From Vanilla planifolia (taxonomy: Eukaryota > Streptophyta > Magnoliopsida > Asparagales > Orchidaceae), in assembly GCA_023846275.1 (NCBI GenBank), contig JAIUJO010000147.1, positions 375,607-439,606 of the forward strand: DNA of 64,000 nt, written 5' to 3'. Below are positions 55,101 through 64,000 of the stretch, in pieces; position 1 is the stretch's first letter, and each line of letters starts with the position of its first letter. The translations under genes were made by a program, and so were the position numbers. The notes beneath the pieces were generated by a model. The model was not told where the DNA came from. It ran no database searches and worked only from the letters and a program-made list of their open reading frames with translations.

Positions 55101-58100
55101 CATAAAAATATAAATCAAAGTGATGCAAAGACCTCATGCAATGAGAGTTAGAGTTTCATAATGGTACTGCCAAAATAATGTGAAATATTAAAAGAAATGA
55201 TATAAGTTAAATAAAAAGTTCAATTCTAAGCAATTAGGAGATCAAGGTAAATAAAAAATTTTAAAATATAGAAAGGATTATTTAATTCGATATAGCTCAT
55301 CTAGATGAGTTCATTGACATTTGTTTTGTATTGAAGAAAACTTATTAGGAATTACTATGAATTACAATTACAATATTACATACCTAATAATAATTTATTA
55401 TTTGACTATTAAATAAATATATGTTAAAACTGACATTAGATAAATTGTTGTAGTGTAATATATCCAAATCAAGGTGTAATAAACATCACATGAGAGAAGA
55501 TTTAGAGTTACCAAGCAAAGAAAATCAAAGGAAAAATTTTGAAGAAATGAGATAAATTACAAGAGAAAGTTGTCATTTTCTTTCTTACTAGGAAGATCAA
55601 GTGTAAAGTCTTTGATTATCAATTCAAGTACAAATCAAACTATCTAAAAATGAAAGCAAAAAAATTGGAAAAAATTTTCAAAATTTATATCTAATTGTAC
55701 TTTAGGTTATCATGGTTAGTCCAATTGTATTTGTTTGTTTATTAAACTTCAACTTGAATTACTATGAATTATCAAGGCAAATGAGATTAAGTGGTAATAA
55801 ATTATTGTATTAAAATTAAGTGAATGTATAATAAAGATGAAAAGAGATAAATAGAAGTAATTTAACACAACTAAAGCAAAATAATATAAAGGTTCTAGGA
55901 GAGGTCATTTCTTGTTACATAGTAATATAGCCATGCCATAAATAAAAATTTGAAACAATGATACTAAAGAAATCTAGTGAACATTCTTTATCATAAATAT
56001 TTATTATTATTGGAGTGTGATAAATTGAAGCTATTTAATATAACAATATCAAAGACATGTAGAAGTCACATCAGAGATTTTTAGGAGTTACGTGGTAATA
56101 TAATCAAATGAAAGAAAACAATTTAAAAAAAATAAGACAAATTATGCAAGGGAAGTTTTATTCATAGATACTAAGAAGAATGAGTATATCATCCTTGATA
56201 ATCAAATAAGCTACAAATAAAATATTTCGCAAATCTTGAAAAGTTGAAGTATAAAAGTTTTTAAAAATAGAAAAAATAATATTTTGTTGGATAAATCTCA
56301 TCAAGGTGAGTCTAAGGACACAAGTTTCATTGAGATCATACCATGTTTTGAATTACTACAAATTACCACAATAAGTAATCATAAAAAATTATATATTATT
56401 TTTTTAACACTAACTAAATTCATGGTAATATAATGTAATCAAAGGTCATAGGAATAGAGAATAGAGCTTCATGGTAATATAATCTAATCAAAGCAAAGAA
56501 TTTGAGAAAATGAGAAATTTTACTAAATGTTACATTCCAAGATACTGTAGAGATTAAGTGCAACATCTTCAATCATTAAAATAAGTATGAGTCAAAACAT
56601 CTCATATAGCATTCTAAAAACTAAAACAACATACAAATATTTCAAAATTTAAAAAAAAATCATATTTTGTAGGGCTTCTTTAGATGACTCCAATCTTGCC
56701 TCCAACAAATTTCATTCTGAATTACTTTGAATTATAATATTTAAAAATTTATAAATAATAAAAAATATTTTTTAATATTAAGTGAATATATATTAATTTT
56801 TAAGTGAGTCAAATTGATGCAATACAAAAATAATAAAATTAAAGTTGATATAAAGGTCACATGTAAAGAAAAGTACTATTTGGAGGGTAATGTAAAATAA
56901 TAAAAAGAAACATTTTAACAAATGAGATGAATTATATGCAAAATTTTCTTTCCAATGTAACAAGGAGATCAACTATAACATCTTAATCTATCGTATCATG
57001 TATTAATCAAAATATCTCACAAAAACATTTTAAAATTATAGAAAAATAATTTAGAAATATAAAAAATAATTGCTAAATTAGATAGAGTTTTTTTAGACTA
57101 GTTTTAACATCATTAGTTTCTTCTTAATGGGACCTAATTTGAAGTTTCAAAAAAATACCAAGCCCAAAATGCATAAATAGTAATAAAAATATTATTTTAA
57201 TGTTACATAAATGTATTATAAATCTCAAATTAGATAAATTGAAGAAATATAATATAAAAAATGAAAATCATTAAAATGTAATAAGAGACCTGAATTAGAA
57301 TAAAATACTAATATAACAAAATCAACTAAAAATTTTAAAGAAATGAGATAAAACTGTATGAGAAATTTTAAGTGTAGCAATCTTTATGGTCAAATATGTA
57401 TCAGTCAAAATGCCTCATAATGCATGAATAAAATCTAGAAAATGAATTATTTTAAAAAATAAAAAATTAAATATTTAATTAGATAAAACTCATGTAAGAA
57501 GTCCAAAATGTTTATTTTTCTTTTATCACATCTTTTCTGTAATTATTACAAATTTCCATTATAAATAAGTATAGATAGTAATGAAGTACTAAAGTATTAT
57601 GATAACACATATTAAAGCTAAAATGGCATAAATTGGACTATTTAGCATAGAAAATCAAAGGCATATAAAAGAATACACAGAGAAGATTTACTATTAATTA
57701 TTAATATAATCAAATAAAAGAAAAGTATTTTCAAAAAATGAGTTAAATTATGCAAAAAATGTTGAATTCAAAAACACTATGGTAACTGAGCTAAGCATTT
57801 TGGAATGATAAAAAAGGTACGAATCTAAATATGTCATCAAGTGCACCAAAACAACAAAAATAAAATATTTAAAAAATTTGAAAATAAACATTTAATCAAA
57901 TAGAATTCATCTACATTAATAAAAACAAGTTTTTTTCATCATAATCAAACCCCTTTTAGAGTTATGACATATTACAAAATTTAATATGCAAATATTAATA
58001 ATAATAAATTATTTTTTTAATATTAAGAATATGTATAATATTATTGAAATGAGATGAATTGAAGTAATGTAATATAAAAACATCAAATAGATTTCTAGGC

Positions 58101-60163
58101 GACATGCATAAAGAATTAATGTGTTATGGTATCATAAGCAAATGAGAAGGAAAGATTTGAAGAAATGTGATAAATTGTTGGAGAAAGTTGCATTTCATCA
58201 TACTTGGTAGATCAAATCCTTAGAAAAAGTATTTAGAAATAAAAAAATAATATTTAATTACATAAAGGTCATCAAGATGTTTCCAATGATGTCTGTTTTG
58301 GTCGATCGAGCATCATTTGGATTTTAGGGTCACAAGAGTTGTGATTTCGAGTTACACAGTAGCATGACTAAGTTAAAGTTAAAAATAGCAATTAATGGGA
58401 CAAGTTGTACAAGAATGGTGCACTCCAAGAATATGAGATATTGAATTACACAAAATAAAATTAAATTTCCATTAATGGATATGAATTGAAATGTCTCCTA
58501 AAGTTTCCCAAAATCCTAAAAAATGAAATATGTAAACATATAAAAAGAAGTATTCAATTATTTTCACGACATCAAAATTACTCCAACAATGTTAATTTCA
58601 TCATGAAGAGCCATGTTTCGAGTTACTATAAGTTACCTTAGTAAATAGACATAAATATTAATAAATTATTATTTTAAATTTGAGTAATAATATATTAAGG
58701 GGAATAACATAAATTAAAGGAATATAAAGTGACAAAATCAAGGACCTATAAAGCTCACTTGAGATGAGAAATATAGCTTTTTAGTAACATAATAAAATCT
58801 AATTGCAAATTTAGAAAATAATTTATATTAGAAAGTTTTATTCAAAAATAGTAAGGAGACAAAGTGTAACATCTTTGACCAACATATTATTGATAAATAA
58901 AAATGTTTCTTAAATTGAAACAAAATCAAGGAAAATAAATTCTTTTAAAATATAAAAGTGAATATTTAATTATATAGAGCTCTTTGAGAAAAGTTAACAA
59001 AGTTTGTTTTGCCTGCATCAGACCTCATTAGAAATATAAGGAATTACAATAGTAAAATAAGCATTAATAATATTAATTTTTTATTTCAACATTAAATAAA
59101 TATAAATTAAAGATAAAATGAAATGAATTGAAATAATTTTATGTACCTAAATTAAAATAATGTAAAAGTCATACAAAAAGAGAATAAATGTTCAATTATA
59201 GTACAAATAATTCTAGATTAAAATTTGGAAGAAATGATATAAAAATAAAGGAAAATTTACTTTCCAAGGTACTGAGGAGGTCTAGTTTAATATCCTCAAT
59301 TATTATATTATGAACAAATTGAGATAGTTTGAAAAATATATGAAAATCTTAAGACACTAAAAATTTAAAAATATATAATAAAATATTTCATTGGATAAAG
59401 CTCAACAAAATCAATCACAACATTTGTTTTATCTCAACTAGATCTCATTTGCAATTACTGAGCATTACAAGAAGACATAAGCAAAAAATCTAATAAATTA
59501 TTATTATTATGTTAACTAAATATTTACTAAATCTAAAATAAGATAAATAAGAAAAATGAAATACAACCAAATCAAGCTATGTAAGCCTCACATGAGAGAA
59601 GAATTAGAGTTTCGTTATAATGTAACCTAATGAAAATAAAATTAAAAAAATTAGATAACTTATATGAAAAAGTTGCATCTTAAGTTACTAAGGAGATTGA
59701 TTCTAACATCTTTTATCATCAAATAAAACTAAAATTTAAATGACTCATAAAATAAGCCAAAAACAAAGATAATAATATATTTTAAAAATATAAAAATCAA
59801 TATTTAACTACATAGAGATCGTTTAGATGACTCTAATGACATTTGTTTGATTTACATTGCATCACATTTGGAATTAATAAAAATAAATAAAACCTAAATA
59901 AAAATTTTGTAAGTCAATAATACGAAGTAAACAAATGTTAAATTTGGAATTAGAAATATAACAAAATCAAAACATGTAATTGACATACAAGACGAGAATT
60001 AGAGTTTCATAATAATATATACAAAGAAAAAAGAAAAAGATTAAAAAATAAAAATATTGAGTGGAACATCATTAATTGTGAAATTATGTTCAACTTGAAA
60101 TATTTCATAACTTGTGCCAAAACCATAGAATTAAAAAATATATAAAAAAGAATATTTAACAAT
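52151..60163 (+). repeat. Satellite block, A orientation, about 19 monomers
   Basis: The same family as at 5.4-39.3 kb. Core boxes or relics lie near 53150, 53565, 53965, 54385, 54850, 55235, 55600, 56170, 56550, 56965, 57370, 57780, 58210, 58860, 59280, 59695 and 60055, mostly 360-465 bp apart. Well-preserved segments include attccaagatactaaggaga (about 53950) and ccgtttggaattactatgg (55014). An internal ataaccaaatcaaag pair is represented at 53415-53490. The block ends in mid-monomer: gaatatttaa at about 60151-60160 is followed directly by the TG-rich tract instead of ttggatagagctc. Confidence 0.9.
54210..54224. repeat. Short (AT)n inside a satellite monomer
   Basis: About 15 bp of alternating AT following aatattaaa, at the same internal site of the monomer as the AT runs at 10176 and 29534. 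A second small AT run follows about 15 bp later. Confidence 0.8.
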
Positions 60164-60651
60164 CCATGTGTGTGTGTGTATGTATACATATGTGTATGTG
60201 TGCATGTGTGTTTGGTTGTGTGTATGTTTGTGTGTCTACTTATGCATGCATGTAGGTGTATGTAAGTGTGTGAGTATGCTATTTGTGTATATGTATTTGT
60301 GTAGGTGTGCATGCATATGTGTGTGAGTGAATGTGTATGTGTGTGTCTATGTACAAGCTTGTATGTATGGGTGTGCATGTGTGTGTGTGTGCATGTATGT
60401 GTGTTTGTGTATTTGTGTGTTTGTGTGTAAGTGTGTATTTATGTGTGTGTTCATATGCGTGTGTGTGTGGTTGCTTATGCATGCATCCATGTATTTGCTA
60501 GTGTGTTTGCATGATTATGCTTGTTTGTCTGTGCATGCATATTCAAATTTGTGCATGTGGACATGTGCATGTGTAAGTGCATGTGTGTATTTCTGTGTGC
60601 ACATATGTATAGGTGCTTATCTACCTATGTCATGTGCATGTGCATGCACTT

Positions 60652-60685
<34 letters not shown>

Positions 60686-63600
60686 TGTGTGTGTCCATGT
60701 GCATGTCTATGTGTGAATGTGAGTGCTTCTATGTGAGTGTGTGTGCATATATGTGTAGGTTTGTGTACTTGTTTGTGTGTGCCTGTGTGGTCTGTGTGTG
60801 TGGGTGCTTATGTTCATTTGCATGTGTTCCTAGGTGTGTGTGGCTATGTGTGTGTGTGTGTCTACTTATACATGTGTGAGTGTGTTTGTGTGTTTTGTGC
60901 ATCTATGTGTGTGTGCCCACACACATGCATTTTCATGCATGCATGTGTGTTCATGTGTCTACCCACTTGTGTGCATGTGTGCTTGTGTTTGTGTTTGCAT
61001 GTGTTCATTGGTTCACATCTATGTTCCTTTGTATGTGTGTGTGAGAGAGTATGTTTATGCATGTGTGTGTGTGTTGTTGTGTGCATAACTGTGTGTATGT
61101 GTGGGCGTGTGTAAGTATATGTGCATGTGTGTGTGTGTATGTGTATAGGTGTGTGTGTATGGGTTTACATGTATGTCTATATAAGTGAGTGTGAGTGTGT
61201 GGAGGTTTGTGATTATGCATGTGTTTGTGCATGCATGTGTGCACCTGCATATTTGAGTGCACAAGCCCACAAATATGTATGCATGTGTGTGTGTATAGAA
61301 GCGTGTGGATGTCTTCATTATTATAGGTGCATGTGGCTATTCGTGTGTATGTGTTGAATGTGCAAGTGAGCACATGTGTGTGTGTGTGTGTGTGTGTGCA
61401 TGTGTGTGTGTGTGTGTACGTATGTGCATGTGCATGTGTGTGGTTGCACATGTATGCTTACATGTGCATGCAAGTGTGTGTGCATGTGTGCATGCATGTG
61501 TGTGTGTCCTTGTGTTTACTAGCATGTGTGCCTATGTGTGCATGAGTGTACATGTGCATGTGTGTGTATGTGCATGCATATGTCCATGTGTAAGTGAATT
61601 TATGCATGCACATGTATGTGAATGTGTGCTATAGCATGTGCATTTGTGTGTGTGTGTGTGCATGTACACGTGTATAGATACGTGTGCTTGTGTGTTTATG
61701 TGTATAGGTGTGAGAGTATTTGTGTGTGTGTGTGTGTATGTGTGTGTGTGCATGTATACATGTGTGACTTTGTGTGCTTTTGATTGCGTGTGTGCATGTG
61801 TGCATGTTTGCTTATGGGAGTGTGTGGGTACAAGTTTGTCTTAGTTTTGATGTGTTTGTGTGCAAATGCATGACTATGTACATGCATGTATGTGTGTGTT
61901 CATGCACACATGTGTGTTTGTGTGCACATGTGTGCATGCGGATGTGTGTGCATGTGTGTGTGCATGTGCATGTGTAGTTGTGTATGTTTATGTAAGTATG
62001 TGCATGCGGGTGCATACGATTGTGTGTTTGTTTGCATATGTGTTTGTATTTGTGCATGTCTGTGTGTGTGTGTATGTGAGCACATGTTTGTGTGTGTTTG
62101 CATGTGCAATGCATGCATTTGTGTGTTTGTGTGTGCAATGCACGTTGGATGTGTGCATGCACACATGCATGTGTTCTCATGCATGTGTATGCATGCATGT
62201 GTGTCTGCTTGTGTTTATGTTTGCTTATGTGTGTTTGTGCTTGTGCATGTGTCTATGTTCTTCTGTGAGTGTGTTTATGTGTGTGAGTACAATTGTGCTT
62301 GTGTGTGCATGTGTGTCTTTTGTTGTGCACATCTATGTCTATACATTTGTGTCTCTGTGTGTGTATTTGTGTGTGCATGTGTATAATTGCATATATATAT
62401 GTGTGTATGTGTGTGTCAGATTGTGTGTGTGAGAATGTTCATATGTGTATGTGTGTGGGGCCATGTGTATACATGTTATTTCATGTGTGTGTGTACATGC
62501 ATGTGAACACATGCACAAATGTGGGTGTGTGCATGTGTGTTTGTATGTGTTCGTTGGTGTGGAATTGTGTGGTTATTTGTGCATGTGTGCCTGTGTGTGC
62601 ATGTGAGTGTGTGTATATGTATATGTGTATCTTTGCATGCATACACATGTTTATATGTAGGTGCATTTGTGTGTTCATGTGTGCATGTGCATGTTTGTGA
62701 TTGTATAGATGTATTTGTATTTGTGTGCATGTGTGTGTGTGCATGCATAGGCATCTGCATGTTTGGAGGAGCATTTATGTGAGCACTTCTATATGCATGT
62801 GTGTGCTAATTCATGCACATGTTTGAGTGTGTGCATGTATGTGTGTTTGCATATGTGTGTGAATATGTGTGTGCATATGCATTTGAGTTGGCGTGTATGG
62901 GTGTGTTTGTGTGCATGGTTTTGTATGTGTGTGCTTGTAAGTTTGTGTTCATGTGTGTGCATGTGTGTGAGCATGTGTGTGGATGTGAGTGTGCATGTGT
63001 TTTTGTGTGTGTTTGTTTATGCATGTGTGCATACATCCAAGTGTCAGTTTGTATGTTTATGTGTGTGTATGCATCTTAGTGTGCGTTCATGTGTGTATGT
63101 TTTTTAGCATGTTTGTATATGTGTCATTATGTGTTCATGTGTGTGATTATGCATTTGTGCATATGTGTAAGCATGTGTTTGTATGGGTGCATTCGAGAAT
63201 GTGTGTGTGTGTGGATGTGTGTGATTTTGTATGTGTGCAGGCATGCTTATGTGTGTATGTTCATGGGTGTATATATGTGTGTGCTTGTGTGCTTATGCTT
63301 AAGTGTGTGTTCGAATACCTATGCATGTGAGTGTGTGTGTGTGTGTGCATGTGCATGCAATGATACATGTGTGTATGATTGTGCATGAATATATGTATGT
63401 GCACATGTGCTTGCATGTATCTATGTGTGCTAATGTCTATATGTGTTTGTGTGTACGTGTGCATGTGTGTATGCAAGTATGTGTTTGTGCGTGTTTATGC
63501 ATGAGTGGACATGTGTGTGCATACATGTGTGTGAGTATGTGCATGTCAGCATCTATGTGTGCATGTGTGTATGTGTGTATGTGTGTCTAAGTGTGCATGT

Positions 63601-63956
63601 GTGTCTTTGTGCATGCATAGGCATGAGTGTGTGTAGGTGTGTCTGCAAGTTTGTGTTTGTGTATGTGTGTATCTATGTGCATCTTTGTGCATGTGTGTGT
63701 GTGTGTATGTGTGGGTTTAAGAATGTGTGTGTACATTCATGTGTGCATGTGTGTTTGCATGTGTGAGTGGATGTGCATATGCACATGTGTTTGCATGTGA
63801 ATTAGTATGTGTGGGTGCTTGTATGTGAATGCACGTTTGTGCTCATTTTTGCAAGTGTCGTTGCCGATATGGGCATGTACATGTGTGTGCAGGCCTATGT
63901 GTATGTGTGTGCACCCAAGTGGCATGTTTCTATGTTTGTGTATATGTGTACATGTG

Positions 63957-63963
<7 letters not shown>
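60164..63963. repeat. 3.8-kb TG/CA-rich degenerate simple-sequence tract
   Basis: The plus strand is built almost entirely of tgtg, tgta, tgca and catg words, with typical units such as tgtgtgcatg. The longest pure (TG)n is at 60654-60684, about 31 bp. Nearly all interruptions swap G for A or T for C, so purine-pyrimidine alternation is kept over most of the length; tttg, gag and aag steps break it. Such alternating TG/CA DNA is well known to favour left-handed Z-DNA. The many overlapping open frames on both strands (Cys/Val/Met-rich on plus, His/Thr-rich on minus, up to 190 codons) arise because this word set seldom spells a stop. They are not genes. Confidence 0.97.

Positions 63964-64000
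<37 letters not shown>
63964..64000. repeat. (AT)n microsatellite, cut by the window edge
   Basis: At least 37 bp of uninterrupted AT directly follows tgtgtgtgc. The full length is unknown because the window ends inside it. It continues the purine-pyrimidine alternation of the TG tract. Confidence 0.95.

Noticed and set aside
5390-60163. CRISPR-like array, because of regular repeats
   Set aside because: Unit length of about 420 bp, high divergence and a eukaryotic retrotransposon context do not fit short identical repeats with unique spacers.
60007-63925. Dozens of overlapping open frames of 60-190 codons on both strands, Cys/Val/Met-rich or His/Thr-rich
   Set aside because: They are read-throughs of the TG/CA tract, whose words rarely make stop codons. 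Several frames on both strands are open at once and the peptides are simple repeats.
1-64000. Organellar or bacterial origin, given the extreme AT content
   Set aside because: No organellar genes, tRNAs, rRNAs or long bacterial frames; copia retrotransposon, satellite and long microsatellites indicate a nuclear genome.

Overview
The window is AT-rich, non-coding eukaryotic DNA. By eye it is roughly three-quarters A+T, and I find no intact gene, tRNA or rRNA. The one confidently recognised protein-coding relic is a decayed Ty1/copia retrotransposon whose reverse transcriptase and RNase H motifs are of the plant type. I therefore read this as repeat-rich, probably heterochromatic or pericentromeric DNA of a land plant with an AT-rich genome. 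The species cannot be told from the sequence.

The dominant component, about 5.39-39.33 kb and 52.15-60.16 kb, is a strongly diverged tandem repeat with a monomer of about 420 bp (observed anchor spacing about 360-510 bp) and roughly 100 copies. It runs in both orientations. I call the A-rich-on-plus form 'A' (annotated +) and its reverse complement 'B' (annotated -). The order is B 5.39-5.74, A 5.75-10.39, B 10.40-10.67, A 10.68-10.99, B 11.03-15.30, A 15.31-24.60, B 24.61-30.45, A 30.47-32.96, B 32.97-39.33, then A 52.15-60.16. The array therefore switches orientation eight times internally, and a ninth time across the retrotransposon region. (AT)n microsatellites have grown inside monomers at the same internal position.

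39.33-52.15 kb is an island of dispersed repeats. On the minus strand it holds copia RT-RNase H (39.8-41.3 kb), a copia-type gag (about 48.0-49.0 kb) and a decayed tRNA-Met primer-binding-like site (49.1 kb), together with a possible 3' LTR edge at 39.77 kb. The 7 kb between gag and pol is too long and lacks a visible integrase, so the element is interrupted or rearranged. Inside that gap are a recent 504-bp tandem duplication and two unassigned decayed reading frames. 49.1-52.15 kb carries a family of near-palindromic ATCATATTGTATGAT motifs.

0-5.39 kb is unassigned AT-rich DNA, with one decayed minus-strand reading frame of 280 codons that keeps a single frame. 60.16-63.96 kb is a 3.8-kb (TG/CA)-type tract, almost wholly alternating purine-pyrimidine, that begins inside a satellite monomer. 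It ends in an (AT)n run cut by the window edge.

Nothing here works together as an operon or pathway. The window records satellite amplification with repeated inversion, retrotransposon insertion and decay, and simple-repeat expansion.
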